DNA of 64,000 bases from positions 57,208 through 121,207 of the forward strand of contig NZ_KK211293.1 of assembly GCF_000621505.1 (NCBI RefSeq). The letters are read 5' to 3'. Source of the DNA: Ruminiclostridium cellobioparum DSM 1351 = ATCC 15832. GTDB taxonomy: Bacteria > Bacillota > Clostridia > Acetivibrionales > DSM-1351. Under the pieces are notes generated by a model that was given only the letters and a program-made list of their open reading frames with translations, had not been told where the DNA came from and did no database searches. The position numbers and the translations under genes are program-made. This document shows positions 27,821-37,673 of the stretch, piece after piece. Each line of letters starts with the position of its first letter. Positions within the stretch are counted from its first letter, which is position 1.

Positions 27821-28354
27821 ATGGGAGTAAGAAAGGCCACAATCGAGGATGCCGGTGCAATGAGCCTTGTACATTCTCAGACCTGGAAAAAAGCATATGT
27901 TGATTTCATATCGGCAGAATATCTGAAAAACATTTCTGACGAAGGTTGGATTCCGCTGTTCTCAAGGGCATTAAGAGAAAATATACACCAGGCTGCGGTT
28001 TATGAAACAGATAAAAGGATTACGGGCACAATCACTTTCGGTGAGGCTCGAAAAGACTCGTCTTGGGAAACCGAGCAGCATACCGGTCAGATTCAGCCTG
28101 ACGAAGGCGAAATCATTTCACTCTATGTGCTTCCGAATTACTGGTCCACAAAACAGGGCTATGAATTAATGAAATTTGCTGTTGAAGCATTAAAGAGTCA
28201 AGGCTTTAAAAGTTGTTTCCTCTGGGTAATCAAAGATAATGCGAGAGCCGTAAATTTTTACAGGCGTTTTGGTTTTAAAAGCAAAGGCCGATTAATGAAC
28301 GTCATGCTGGCAGGTCTACCTGTAACCGAGGAAAAGTACCAATTGATATTTTAA
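27821..28354 (+). CDS. GNAT family N-acetyltransferase
   Basis: Acetyl-CoA-dependent acetyltransferase of 177 residues with an undetermined acceptor. The family elements are visible: N-terminal MGVRKATIEDAGAMSLVHSQ, the beta-4 strand GEIISLYVLPNYW near residue 105, the acetyl-CoA loop region STKQGYELM, where the usual R/Q-x-x-G-x-A is degenerate, and the C-terminal WVIKDNARAVNFYRRFGF. GGGGAG precedes ATG 27821. It is monocistronic. Confidence 0.88.
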   Translation: MGVRKATIEDAGAMSLVHSQTWKKAYVDFISAEYLKNISDEGWIPLFSRALRENIHQAAVYETDKRITGTITFGEARKDSSWETEQHTGQIQPDEGEIISLYVLPNYWSTKQGYELMKFAVEALKSQGFKSCFLWVIKDNARAVNFYRRFGFKSKGRLMNVMLAGLPVTEEKYQLIF

Positions 28355-28484
28355 ATAAATGGTTTTCGGTTTATTTATGTTATTGTTTAACAGTTATTTT
28401 TCTTTAAAAAGAGGTTTTTTATGTTATAATATTCACTGTATTTAAAAAACTATATAAGCCGCACTTGAACTTGGAGGAGTTAAA

Positions 28485-29912
28485 TTGAGCAAAAGGGTAA
28501 CCACGCAGGTATCTGCCGGAGAAATAGCCCAGCAGTATAAATATATCGAAATACTCAGGGATTACAATCAGAAAAGGGTCTCTGACACAGGAAAGCCGGT
28601 TAAGTATAATATAGAAACCTTTGGCTGTCAGATGAATGAAAATGACTCTGAACGCCTTTCAGGCATGCTTTCTGAAATGGGATATTCCGAAAGTGCCAAA
28701 AGGGCCGAAAGCGACCTTATAATCTTCAACACCTGCTGTGTCAGGGAAAACGCTGAACAAAAGGTGTATGGACATCTGGGGGCATTGAAAAAACTTAAGG
28801 AAAACAATCCTGAGCTGATAATAGCAATTTGCGGGTGTATGATGCAGCAGCCCGAAGTAGTTGAACATATAAAGAAAGTCTATAAACATGTGGATATAGT
28901 ATTTGGTACACACAACCTGTACAAGTTTCCCGAATTGCTGAATACCGCCGTTGAAAGCAGGCAGACCGTAATCGATGTATGGGATTCGACGGGATCTATT
29001 GCAGAGAACATGCCGATAACACGTAAGGACAACCTTAAGGCCTGGGTTACTGTCATGTACGGCTGCAATAATTTCTGCTCCTACTGTATAGTACCTTATG
29101 TAAGGGGCAGGGAGCGCAGCCGGAGCATGGAAGATATAAAAAATGAAGTTATCCGGCTCGCCATGGAAGGCTGCAAGGAAATTACTCTGCTCGGACAGAA
29201 TGTAAACTCCTACGGCAAGGATCTGGAGGGCGGATACACCTTCGCCGGCCTGCTCAGAGAGCTGAACACCGTTGACGGCATTGAGAGAATACGCTTTATG
29301 ACCTCACATCCCAAGGACCTGTCGGATGAGCTGATATACGCCATGAGAGACTGTGAAAAGGTCTGTGAGCATTTGCATTTACCCGTCCAGGCCGGCAGCA
29401 CAAGAATACTTGACGAAATGAACCGGAGGTATACAAAGGAACAGTATCTGGAACTGGTTGAAAAAATAAAGACTTACATTCCGGGTATTGCTCTATCTAC
29501 TGATATTATAGTAGGTTTTCCGGGAGAGACAGAGGAGGATTTTTCCGAAACCCTTGACATTGTTGCAAAAGCCAGGTTTGATATGGCCTATACCTTCCTT
29601 TATTCCAAGAGGACCGGAACACCTGCCGCAAAGAATCCCGACCAGGTTTCAGAAGAAGTTAAAAAGGAGAGATTTGACAGGCTGCTGGCACTGCAAAACT
29701 CCATAAGCAGAGAAATAAACGATGAATTATTGGGAAAGGAAGCAGAGGTCCTGGTGGAAGGGCTCAGTAAAAGCAGCAAAACCACCTACACCGGAAGAAC
29801 CAGAGAAAATAAAATCGTCAATTTCAAAGGAAACCCTGAACTGACAGGCAAGCTTGTCAAGATAAAGATTGACACCATACAGACCTGGTCTCTTCTGGGA
29901 AAGCTCATATGA
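28485..29912 (+). CDS. miaB: tRNA-2-methylthio-N6-dimethylallyladenosine synthase
   Basis: Radical-SAM methylthiotransferase that converts i6A37 to ms2i6A37 in tRNAs reading UNN codons; MiaA, encoded further along the same cluster, makes its substrate. TTG 28485 follows TTGGAGGAG. The 475-residue protein has the UPF0004 domain (about residues 38-160) with cluster cysteines in [19 protein letters not shown] and ICGCMMQQ, the radical SAM motif CNNFCSYC near residue 195, and a C-terminal TRAM domain. The order miaB-ymcA/ylbF-mutS-mutL-miaA-hfq is conserved in Firmicutes. Confidence 0.96.
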   Translation: MSKRVTTQVSAGEIAQQYKYIEILRDYNQKRVSDTGKPVKYNIETFGCQMNENDSERLSGMLSEMGYSESAKRAESDLIIFNTCCVRENAEQKVYGHLGALKKLKENNPELIIAICGCMMQQPEVVEHIKKVYKHVDIVFGTHNLYKFPELLNTAVESRQTVIDVWDSTGSIAENMPITRKDNLKAWVTVMYGCNNFCSYCIVPYVRGRERSRSMEDIKNEVIRLAMEGCKEITLLGQNVNSYGKDLEGGYTFAGLLRELNTVDGIERIRFMTSHPKDLSDELIYAMRDCEKVCEHLHLPVQAGSTRILDEMNRRYTKEQYLELVEKIKTYIPGIALSTDIIVGFPGETEEDFSETLDIVAKARFDMAYTFLYSKRTGTPAAKNPDQVSEEVKKERFDRLLALQNSISREINDELLGKEAEVLVEGLSKSSKTTYTGRTRENKIVNFKGNPELTGKLVKIKIDTIQTWSLLGKLI

Positions 29913-30080
29913 TCACCAAAATCCTATAAAACGGATAAAATGGATATGGAAATAAAACAATAAAAACGGGTTGAACAATGACGGAAAGTATAACTAAAAA
30001 GTTGAAAATATAAATTGATAGGCCGGGCTGAAAAGTATTGATATATGTTACTTGATATACCGGACGGAATGGAGATAAAT

Positions 30081-30467
30081 ATGGATATTACAGAAAAGGC
30101 CAGAGAACTGGGTTTAATGCTGGCAAATTCAAAGGAAATGGAATTATATAAGAACGCAGAGGCAGCAATGCAGTCCGACACTAAGTCAACGATACTTATG
30201 AACGAATATAAGCAGCTTCAGATAGAGATGGTTAAGAAAACCAGGGAAAATGCAGGGACCGAAGCTATTGAAGAGGCAAAACAAAAGCTCCTTGCAAAAC
30301 AGAAAGAAATTAACGAATATCCCACAACCTTTGAATTTCTTTCGGCAAAAGCAAATCTGGAAGCTTTGATGAAAAAAGTCAATGATATCATCGTGTTCTC
30401 AATAACAGGTGAGCCAACCTGTTCGGATGACAAGTGCAAGACCTGCGGCGGTGGCTGCAAGGGCTAA
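30081..30467 (+). CDS. YlbF/YmcA family protein with C-terminal cysteine cluster
   Basis: Helical protein of 128 residues related to the Bacillus YlbF and YmcA subunits of the complex that redirects RNase Y and affects competence, sporulation and biofilm. ATG 30081 follows GGAG at 6 nt; an upstream in-frame start at 30045 has no binding site. Residues about 5-110 are the Com_YlbF domain. The tail, CSDDKCKTCGGGCKG, holds four cysteines suited to an Fe-S cluster as reported for the Bacillus complex. It sits between miaB and mutS, the locus of ymcA in Bacillus. Confidence 0.88.
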   Translation: MDITEKARELGLMLANSKEMELYKNAEAAMQSDTKSTILMNEYKQLQIEMVKKTRENAGTEAIEEAKQKLLAKQKEINEYPTTFEFLSAKANLEALMKKVNDIIVFSITGEPTCSDDKCKTCGGGCKG

Positions 30468-30579
30468 CGCCAAGAAAACAGGGTACTGACAGCCTGTCAA
30501 AAAGCCGCAAACGTTTTTTTAAGCCAGTGCTTTTGTGGTGCATACATCGTAAGTTACAAAAGGAATACCGGAGGTTTGT

Positions 30580-33195
30580 ATGGGAACAGTTACTCCAATG
30601 ATGCAGCAGTATTTAAGTATAAAAGAACAATATAAGGACTGTATTTTATTTTTCAGACTTGGAGACTTCTACGAGATGTTTTTCAGCGATGCCGAAATTG
30701 CCTCAAAGGAGCTTGAAATAACACTCACAGGTAAGGATTGTGGTTTGGAGGAGCGTGCGCCCATGTGCGGCGTTCCTTTTCATGCTGCTGACGGTTACGT
30801 AGCACGGCTGGTATCAAAGGGTTTCAAGGTTGCAATCTGTGAACAGGTTGAAGATCCGGCCCTGGCAAAGGGTATAGTAAAAAGGGATGTTGTCAGGGTT
30901 GTAACTCCCGGTACCGTAACAGACATATCAATGCTGGATGACAGAAAGAACAACTATCTGATGTCGGTATGCAGAAACGGCAACTTTTACGGCCTGGCGG
31001 CTGTTGATATAACAACGGGTGATTTTTACGCCACCAGGATAACCTGGGGAAATACAAGGGGAAAGCTTCTGGACGAAATAGCAAAGTTCATGCCCTCGGA
31101 GCTGGTTGTGAACAGTGAATTCAACGAGGACAGGGAATTGCTGTCCCAGCTGAACCTGCGCTTTAACATATACATATCGGCTTACGACAACTGCAGTTTT
31201 GAATACGGTAATGCAAAAGAGACGCTTAAGGAACATTTTCAAAACCTTAACCTGGACCTGTCGGAATATGATATTTCAATAAACGCCTCGGGCGCACTCC
31301 TGAAGTATCTTGATATGACTCAGAAAGTAAACCTCAGCCATATTCAGAATTTTAATTCATATAGTATCGAAGAGTTTATGATCCTGGATGCTGCCACCCG
31401 GCGCAACCTCGAACTGACCGAGACTATGAGGGAAAAGTCAAAGCGGGGCTCTCTGCTTTGGGTTCTGGACAAGACCATGACCTCAATGGGAGGCAGGCTC
31501 TTGAGAAAATGGATAGAGCAGCCCCTGGTCAACCTTGGGGATATCCAGCAAAGACTTGACTCTGTAGACGAATTCAAAAACAGATTCATGGCACGCATGG
31601 AAATAAGGGAAATGCTGCGCCGGGTTTATGATATAGAACGCCTGATGGGCAAGGTTGTTCTGGGAAGTGTAAACTGCCGTGATCTGATTGCACTGAAAAA
31701 CTCGGTGGGCCAGATACCTTACATAAAAAATACATTAACAGATTTTGAGGCCCAACACAACAGATTTTGCTATGAACAGCTGGACACCCTTGAGGATGTG
31801 TGCCAGCTCATAGAAACTGCCATAATAGACGACCCTCCGGTAACAATAAAGGAGGGCGGCATAATAAAGACCGGTTATAACCCCGAGGTGGACAAGCTCA
31901 GACAGGCATCGACCCAGGGCAAGGACTGGATCGCAGCCCTGGAAGCGGCCGAGAAGGAAAAAACGGGTATAAAGAACCTCAAAGTCGGGTTTAACAGGGT
32001 TTTCGGCTATTATATAGAAATCACAAAATCCAATTTTTCACTTGTACCTGAGGACTATATCAGGAAACAGACTCTGGCAAACTGTGAAAGATACATAACT
32101 CCTGAACTCAAGGAAATAGAAGATAACATACTAGGTGCCGAAGAAAAGATAATCCAGCTGGAATACGGTTTATTTATTGAAGTCAAGGAAGCAATAGCTG
32201 CACAACTTACAAGGATCAAGAACACTTCCAGGGCGCTGTCCGAGCTGGACGCACTGGCATCGCTGGCTGAGGTTGCGGACAGGGAGGGCTATTGCATGCC
32301 TGAAGTTACCGCCACCGACGAGATACATATTGTGGACGGGAGGCATCCTGTTGTTGAAAAAATGATAGACAAGAGCAGCTTTGTGCCGAATGACACCTTG
32401 CTTGACATGGACGAGGACAGACTGGCAGTGATAACTGGCCCCAACATGGCAGGTAAGTCCACCTATATGAGACAGACGGCTCTTATTGTGCTTATGGCGC
32501 AAATAGGCAGCTTTGTCCCGGCCACGTCAGCCAGGATAGGACTTGTGGACAGGATATTTACAAGAGTGGGAGCTTCCGATGACCTGGCTTCGGGACAGAG
32601 TACCTTTATGGTAGAAATGTCGGAGGTGGCAAACATTCTGATGAATGCCACGCAGCGAAGCCTTCTGATTCTGGATGAAATAGGCAGGGGGACAAGCACT
32701 TTCGACGGTCTCAGCATAGCATGGGCTGTGATAGAATACATAGTTAACAAGGAAAATCTGGGCTGCAGAACACTTTTTGCAACTCATTATCATGAACTGA
32801 CCGAGCTGGAAGGAAAGCTCACCGGAATAAAGAATTATTGCATTACAGTCAAGGAAAAAGGCGAAGATGTCATATTCCTGCGCAAAATCATCAGGGGAGG
32901 GGCCGACGGCAGCTACGGCATACAGGTTGCAAGACTTGCGGGCGTGCCTCTGCCTGTAATAGACCGGGCCAAGGAAATCCTTCTGGAGCTGGATGATGCC
33001 GATATAAGTAAAAACGGGAAGGCACGCAGGGTAAAGAAGCAGGTCGAGGGACAGCTGGACCTTTTTGAAGCTGCGGCAAAAGCGTCAGCCCACAATGAGA
33101 TCCTTGAGGATATAAAGAAAATTGATATATCAAGGCTGACGCCCATAGATGCCATGAATATTCTATATGAACTTCAGCGCAAGATGAAGGATTAA
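30580..33195 (+). CDS. mutS: DNA mismatch repair protein MutS
   Basis: Recognises base mismatches and small loops and recruits MutL. The 871-residue protein has the mismatch-binding N-terminal domain with LGDFYEMFF (the Phe-x-Glu wedge near residue 30), connector, lever and clamp domains, and the C-terminal ABC-type ATPase with Walker A GPNMAGKST (near residue 625), ATSARIGLVDRIFTRVGASD and Walker B LLILDEIGRGTSTFDG. RBS GGAGG precedes ATG 30580. It is 10 bp upstream of mutL and co-transcribed. Confidence 0.97.
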   Translation: MGTVTPMMQQYLSIKEQYKDCILFFRLGDFYEMFFSDAEIASKELEITLTGKDCGLEERAPMCGVPFHAADGYVARLVSKGFKVAICEQVEDPALAKGIVKRDVVRVVTPGTVTDISMLDDRKNNYLMSVCRNGNFYGLAAVDITTGDFYATRITWGNTRGKLLDEIAKFMPSELVVNSEFNEDRELLSQLNLRFNIYISAYDNCSFEYGNAKETLKEHFQNLNLDLSEYDISINASGALLKYLDMTQKVNLSHIQNFNSYSIEEFMILDAATRRNLELTETMREKSKRGSLLWVLDKTMTSMGGRLLRKWIEQPLVNLGDIQQRLDSVDEFKNRFMARMEIREMLRRVYDIERLMGKVVLGSVNCRDLIALKNSVGQIPYIKNTLTDFEAQHNRFCYEQLDTLEDVCQLIETAIIDDPPVTIKEGGIIKTGYNPEVDKLRQASTQGKDWIAALEAAEKEKTGIKNLKVGFNRVFGYYIEITKSNFSLVPEDYIRKQTLANCERYITPELKEIEDNILGAEEKIIQLEYGLFIEVKEAIAAQLTRIKNTSRALSELDALASLAEVADREGYCMPEVTATDEIHIVDGRHPVVEKMIDKSSFVPNDTLLDMDEDRLAVITGPNMAGKSTYMRQTALIVLMAQIGSFVPATSARIGLVDRIFTRVGASDDLASGQSTFMVEMSEVANILMNATQRSLLILDEIGRGTSTFDGLSIAWAVIEYIVNKENLGCRTLFATHYHELTELEGKLTGIKNYCITVKEKGEDVIFLRKIIRGGADGSYGIQVARLAGVPLPVIDRAKEILLELDDADISKNGKARRVKKQVEGQLDLFEAAAKASAHNEILEDIKKIDISRLTPIDAMNILYELQRKMKD

Positions 33196-33205
33196 AGGAG
33201 GTATT

Positions 33206-35272
33206 ATGGGACACATAATTGTACTGGACGAAAATACATCAAATAAAATAGCAGCCGGAGAAGTGGTGGAAAAACCTGCTTCTGTTGTTAAGGAGCTGGT
33301 AGAAAACTCTATTGATGCCGGTGCAGCCAGTATCTCAGTGGATATAAAAAACGGAGGTATTTCTTACATAAAGGTGACCGATAACGGCAGCGGCATGGAC
33401 GAAGATGATGTGGAAATCGCTTTTGAACGTCATGCCACCAGCAAAATAAAAAGGGCTGAAGATCTGGATTCCATCAGCACAATGGGGTTCCGGGGAGAAG
33501 CTCTTGCCAGCATAGCCGCTGTTTCCTCTGTAGAGCTTCAGACAAGAGCAGCCGGAAATACATATGGAATGTATGTACATATAAGCGGCGGTACACTCAG
33601 GGAGGTCAGACAAACCGGGTGTCCCGTGGGTACCACCTTTATTATCAGAGATTTGTTTTACAATACCCCTGCCAGATACAAATTCCTAAAAAAGGATTCA
33701 ACCGAAGCAGGGTATATTTCAGACACAATTTCAAGAATTGCGCTGGGAAACCCCGGGATATCCTTTAAATTAACCAGCGGAAAAGCCCTGCTGCTGCACA
33801 CTCCGGGAAATAATGACGTAAAAAGCGCTATTTACAGTATTTACGGTAAAGAAATCATTAAAGAACTTATTGAGGTGGGCTACCAGGACGAAAAATACAA
33901 AATAACCGGGTATATCGGAAAACCCGAGGCTGCAAGGGCAAACCGAAATTATCAGTCACTGTACATAAACAGAAGATACGTAAAGAGCAAAATGGTGTCT
34001 TATGCGGTTGAACAGGCATATACCAGTATTTTAATGAAAAACAAATTTCCGTTTTTTGTGTTGAATATTGAGCTTAACCCGCTGCTGGTGGATGCCAATG
34101 TTTCACCTGCCAAGACCGAAGTGCGCTTTGCCGAGGAAAGCTATCTCTCCAGGGCCATTTATATGGCGGTTTCAAAAGCCTTAAGTTCGGATACCCTGTT
34201 CAATCCCGTAACGGTTCCAACCAAAGACAGGGAAATATTCAAGTTTAAAGGTGCAGACCCAAAGCCGGATTATGTCCAGGAGGAACTCCGATACAATATT
34301 GAACAAAAGGCACCGGAAGGTATACAGGTTCAGGAGAGCAAAAGTCTGAACACAGAACAGGACAGCCCGGCAAATTCCACTAGTGCCAGAATACCAGAGC
34401 AGCCGGCTGATAAAAAAGACATAACAGCGGCCCTCAACATCAGTACCAGAATCTCAGAGGAACAGGAAATAAGGAGCTTCACTGAGGCTCTGAAACCGCT
34501 GGCCAGAACCGATATTTCATCAAGGGACCGGGTCCCCGCCCATCTCTTGCCGCAAGAGCAGGGCGTCCCGGATAATTATATCCCTGTAGTCGTTGATATT
34601 CCTGCCATAAGAGAAGAAACTATCCCTGAAATACAAAATGCCGGTCAGACCGCTTCAGAAGAAATTCCAAAAAAGAAAAGTCCCGAGCTGGACCTTACTG
34701 CCATGAAATATATAGGACAGGCTTTTTCAACCTATATCATACTGCAAAACGGTGAAGAGCTTGTACTTGTGGATCAGCATGCAGCTCACGAACGGATAAT
34801 TTATGAAAAGCTTAAAATTAAATATGAGGAACAGGTGAATACCACTCAGCTGCTCCTGGAACCTGCAGTAATTCAGTTTCAACCACTGGAACTCAATGAA
34901 ATCAGGGGCAGGCAGGAAATGCTCAGCAAAATCGGATTTGTTTTTGAGGATTTTGGAAACAATTCAATTATAATAAGGGGTATTCCGTATCTATTGGAAG
35001 GCTGTTCACCCAAAGATGTTTTTCTGGAATTGGCCGATAAAATATTTTCATCGCTTAAGCCTGTAGCTACGCCTCTTGCGGATGAGATCATCCACACAAT
35101 AGCCTGCAAGGCTGCCATTAAAGCCAACAGGAAGCTTAATGACAGTGAGGTAACTCGTTTGCTGGAGGAGCTTGCCTCGGCCGGCTCCAGATATACATGT
35201 CCTCATGGAAGACCCACTGTAATAAGACTTACAAAGTATGAAATAGAAAAGATGTTTAAAAGGATCGTTTAG
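33206..35272 (+). CDS. mutL: DNA mismatch repair protein MutL (endonuclease type)
   Basis: Couples mismatch recognition by MutS to strand incision. The 688-residue protein has a GHKL ATPase domain (ELVENSIDAGA, DNGSGM, TMGFRGEALASI), a transducer domain, a low-complexity Glu/Pro/Ser linker (about residues 340-490) and a C-terminal dimerisation domain. The endonuclease motif DQHAAHERIIYE near residue 525 and the metal-binding ACKAAIKANRKLN and TCPHGRPT are present. This is thus a nicking MutL, expected in an organism without MutH. GGAGG precedes ATG 33206; miaA follows after 24 bp. Confidence 0.97.
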   Translation: MGHIIVLDENTSNKIAAGEVVEKPASVVKELVENSIDAGAASISVDIKNGGISYIKVTDNGSGMDEDDVEIAFERHATSKIKRAEDLDSISTMGFRGEALASIAAVSSVELQTRAAGNTYGMYVHISGGTLREVRQTGCPVGTTFIIRDLFYNTPARYKFLKKDSTEAGYISDTISRIALGNPGISFKLTSGKALLLHTPGNNDVKSAIYSIYGKEIIKELIEVGYQDEKYKITGYIGKPEAARANRNYQSLYINRRYVKSKMVSYAVEQAYTSILMKNKFPFFVLNIELNPLLVDANVSPAKTEVRFAEESYLSRAIYMAVSKALSSDTLFNPVTVPTKDREIFKFKGADPKPDYVQEELRYNIEQKAPEGIQVQESKSLNTEQDSPANSTSARIPEQPADKKDITAALNISTRISEEQEIRSFTEALKPLARTDISSRDRVPAHLLPQEQGVPDNYIPVVVDIPAIREETIPEIQNAGQTASEEIPKKKSPELDLTAMKYIGQAFSTYIILQNGEELVLVDQHAAHERIIYEKLKIKYEEQVNTTQLLLEPAVIQFQPLELNEIRGRQEMLSKIGFVFEDFGNNSIIIRGIPYLLEGCSPKDVFLELADKIFSSLKPVATPLADEIIHTIACKAAIKANRKLNDSEVTRLLEELASAGSRYTCPHGRPTVIRLTKYEIEKMFKRIV

Positions 35273-35296
35273 AATGAAGTGTTGAAAGGATAACCA

Positions 35297-36232
35297 ATGA
35301 AGGAAGTAATAGTAATAGCGGGCCCCACTGCTTCCGGGAAAACCAGTCTGTCAATTGAGCTTGCAAAACTTTTGAACGGAGAAATTATTTCAGCAGACTC
35401 CATGCAGGTTTATAAATATATGGATATTGGAACAGCCAAACCCTCGGCGGAAGAAATGCAGGGTATCAGGCATTACCTCATAGATGAGCTTTTGCCCAAT
35501 GAAGAATTCAATGTTGTAAAATTCAAGGAAGCGGCTGAAAAATATATCGAAGCAATCCTTGAAAAGGGTAAACAGCCTATAATTGCAGGAGGCACCGGCC
35601 TTTATATAAGTTCTTTGATAAATAATATAAATTTCAGTGAAACCGTGAGCGATTGGGAGCTTCGCAAACAATTGGAAAGGGAAGCGGAGGAATACGGGCC
35701 GGTTCACATACACGACAAGCTGAAGCTTGTGGATCCGGCATCGGCGGCAAGCATACATCCCAATAATGTCAAGCGTGTCATACGGTCCCTGGAGGTATAC
35801 TATCAGACTCAAAAACCCATCAGCTATCACAATGAAAAGTCCAGAGAAATACCTCCGAAGTATAAGTTCATTTTATTGGGACTTACGATGGAGCGTGAAA
35901 AATTATATGACAGAATCAACAAAAGAGTTGATATCATGCTTGAAAATGGTTTGATTGATGAAGTGGAAAGGCTTGTTGAACTTGGGTATGCGGATTCCAT
36001 CACCTCCATGCAGGGAATCGGTTACAAGGAAATATTATCCTATCTCAGGAATGAGATCACACTTGAGGAAGCAGTTGAAACTGTCAAAAGAGAATCAAGA
36101 AGATATGCCAAGAGGCAAATTACCTGGTTTAAGCGGATCAAAGAAATTAAATGGTTTAGTATAGATAATTCTGGAAATACTAATAATATAATTGAAGCTG
36201 TTATAACCTATATAGGAAGCCATTGTGCATAG
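35297..36232 (+). CDS. miaA: tRNA dimethylallyltransferase
   Basis: Transfers a dimethylallyl group to A37 of tRNAs decoding UNN codons, the step before MiaB. The 311-residue protein has the P-loop GPTASGKTS near residue 8, the catalytic Asp and substrate region ISADSMQVYKYMDIGTAKP, GGTGLYISSLI near residue 97 and the C-terminal RYAKRQITWFKR. AAAGGA precedes ATG 35297. It follows mutL and precedes hfq. Confidence 0.97.
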   Translation: MKEVIVIAGPTASGKTSLSIELAKLLNGEIISADSMQVYKYMDIGTAKPSAEEMQGIRHYLIDELLPNEEFNVVKFKEAAEKYIEAILEKGKQPIIAGGTGLYISSLINNINFSETVSDWELRKQLEREAEEYGPVHIHDKLKLVDPASAASIHPNNVKRVIRSLEVYYQTQKPISYHNEKSREIPPKYKFILLGLTMEREKLYDRINKRVDIMLENGLIDEVERLVELGYADSITSMQGIGYKEILSYLRNEITLEEAVETVKRESRRYAKRQITWFKRIKEIKWFSIDNSGNTNNIIEAVITYIGSHCA

Positions 36233-36271
36233 CTTCCGGCTCTAGTAGTACTATATTCTTATTGCATGTGC

Positions 36272-36280
36272 TGGTATAAT
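36272..36280 (+). promoter_or_regulatory. Extended -10 promoter upstream of hfq
   Basis: TGGTATAAT is an extended -10 element; the -35 position is weak (TATATT), as is usual with this class. The resulting leader of about 125 nt contains a small hairpin, CGATTC with GAATCG, at 36349-36374. Confidence 0.5.
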
Positions 36281-36413
36281 CTAGTAGAATAAAACTATAC
36301 TTATGTCTTCAATGTTGCAGCAATTGATTTTGGGGGCAGAAAGAGTTCGATTCACAAGAAATTTTGAATCGTCCTAAGAAACTATATATATAAAACAAAG
36401 GAGAGGATTTACT

Positions 36414-36656
36414 TTGGTAAAGAATACTATCAACTTGCAGGACATTTTTTTAAACCAGGTCAGAAAAGAACATATAGCGGTGACTATATACCTGACTAAT
36501 GGATTTCAATTAAAGGGAATGGTTAAGGGTTTTGACAATTTTACTGTTGTTCTTGACAGTGATGGCAAACAGCAGCTTGTTTATAAACATGCAATCTCAA
36601 CAATAAGCCCCATGAAGGTAGTAAACCTGATTTTTAATGATCAGATGAAGGAATAA
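36414..36656 (+). CDS. hfq: RNA chaperone Hfq
   Basis: Hexameric Sm-like RNA chaperone. The 80-residue protein has Sm1 ([31 protein letters not shown] and FDNFTV are the key parts) and Sm2 ([12 protein letters not shown]), including the YKH triad lining the proximal U-binding face. The short C-terminus is typical of Firmicutes. TTG 36414 follows AAAGGAGAGG. It lies after miaA, as in many bacteria, but has its own promoter. Confidence 0.96.
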   Translation: MVKNTINLQDIFLNQVRKEHIAVTIYLTNGFQLKGMVKGFDNFTVVLDSDGKQQLVYKHAISTISPMKVVNLIFNDQMKE

Positions 36657-36719
36657 GCCAGATTTACATAGTTTTATTACTATATATCTGAAATGGAATA
36701 CAAATAATTTATGTTAGAT

Positions 36720-36757
36720 AAAAAACTCCGATTATTTTATAATAATGGGAGTTTTTG
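36720..36757 (+). terminator. Terminator of hfq
   Basis: AAAAACTCC and GGAGTTTTT pair with additional A-T pairs inside the stem and a T-run at the end. Confidence 0.85.
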
Positions 36758-36801
36758 TTGTGCGTTTATAATTAATTTATATTATATAAAATTATATAAA
36801 T

Positions 36802-36836
36802 AAAAAAGGGTGAAATTTTGTTTCACCCTTTTTTAT
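36802..36836. terminator. Bidirectional terminator between hfq and lexA
   Basis: AAAAAAGGGTGAAA and TTTCACCCTTTTTT are perfect inverted copies around a TTTTG loop, with A- and T-tracts on both sides, so it can act for both the hfq and lexA directions. Confidence 0.9.
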
Positions 36837-36866
36837 ACGTGTATGGGGATTATAATATTTTCCGTG

Positions 36867-37520
36867 TTACATCCTTCTGAAAACACCTATTACCTTACCG
36901 ATAATAGAAACATTGTCCTTCACTATGATAGGTTCCATTCTGCTGTTCTCGGGCTGTAAACGGATATGATCCTTCTCTTTGAAAAAAGTCTTGCAGGTAG
37001 CTTCGTCTTCAAGTAAAGCAACAACTATATCACCATTATTGGCAGTTGACTGCTGCCGGACTAAAACAAAATCCTTGTCGAGTATTCCTGCTTCAATCAT
37101 ACTGTCCCCTTGAATCCGCAGCATAAAGGCAGTACTGTTTTGAACAAAATCCACCGGAAGAGGGAAGGTATCTGTGATGTTTTCCACGGCTAAAATAGGC
37201 TGTCCTGCCGCAACCTTGCCGACCACGGGAACTTCAACCATCTCCCGTGAAGTATAATAGCCTTCCTTCTGAGAATTTGCGGCTGCTTTTTGGGATTTAT
37301 CTGAATTATTTAAAATTTTAATAGCTCTCGGTTTAGTGGGATCCTTCTGAAGTACGCCATTGTCGGTAAGTTTTTGAAGATAGGCGTGCACAGTAGAGGT
37401 AGACTTAAAACCAACTGCAGCACAAATCTCTCTGACTGACGGGGGATATCCGTTCTCGTATACACATTTATTAACATAGTCAAGAATTTCCTGCTGCTTT
37501 GTAGAGTTCTTCTTAGCCAT
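36867..37520 (-). CDS. lexA: SOS repressor LexA
   Basis: Represses DNA-damage genes until RecA filaments trigger self-cleavage. The 217-residue protein has an N-terminal winged helix (about residues 1-70, [21 protein letters not shown]), a linker, the cleavage site Ala 105-Gly 106 in KVAAGQPI, and the S24 catalytic dyad Ser 140 (GDSMIEAG) and Lys 177 (ATCKTFF). TAGGAGG precedes ATG 37520. Three LexA boxes lie in the divergent promoter region shared with a yneA-like gene, indicating autoregulation. Confidence 0.97.
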   Translation of the reverse strand: MAKKNSTKQQEILDYVNKCVYENGYPPSVREICAAVGFKSTSTVHAYLQKLTDNGVLQKDPTKPRAIKILNNSDKSQKAAANSQKEGYYTSREMVEVPVVGKVAAGQPILAVENITDTFPLPVDFVQNSTAFMLRIQGDSMIEAGILDKDFVLVRQQSTANNGDIVVALLEDEATCKTFFKEKDHIRLQPENSRMEPIIVKDNVSIIGKVIGVFRRM

Positions 37521-37579
37521 AAAAACCTCCTAAATTATGTAGATTTCAAGGTTAGTATAGCATATAAATTTCCAAAAAG

Positions 37580-37593
37580 CAAACTAATGTTCG
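37580..37593. promoter_or_regulatory. LexA box 1 (lexA-proximal)
   Basis: On the minus strand CGAACATTAGTTTG fits the Firmicute box CGAAC-N4-GTTYG. It lies 60 bp upstream of the lexA start codon and likely controls lexA itself. Confidence 0.75.
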
Positions 37594-37610
37594 AAAATTT
37601 TTAAAACATA

Positions 37611-37640
37611 TTGACAACAGGAACAAATGTTCGGTATTAT
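37611..37640 (+). promoter_or_regulatory. SOS promoter of yneA-like gene
   Basis: TTGACA (37611-37616), an 18-bp spacer and TATTAT (37635-37640). A LexA box occupies the spacer, so bound LexA would block RNA polymerase directly. Confidence 0.8.
37620..37633. promoter_or_regulatory. LexA box 2
   Basis: GGAACAAATGTTCG contains the perfect palindromic halves GAAC and GTTC with four central bases, positioned between the -35 and -10 hexamers. Confidence 0.88.
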
Positions 37641-37648
37641 ATATGTAA

Positions 37649-37662
37649 AGAACAAATGTTCG
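37649..37662. promoter_or_regulatory. LexA box 3
   Basis: AGAACAAATGTTCG repeats the 12-bp core of box 2 exactly, 29 bp downstream, just ahead of the ribosome binding site. Confidence 0.88.
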
Positions 37663-37673
37663 GGAGGTTTGTC

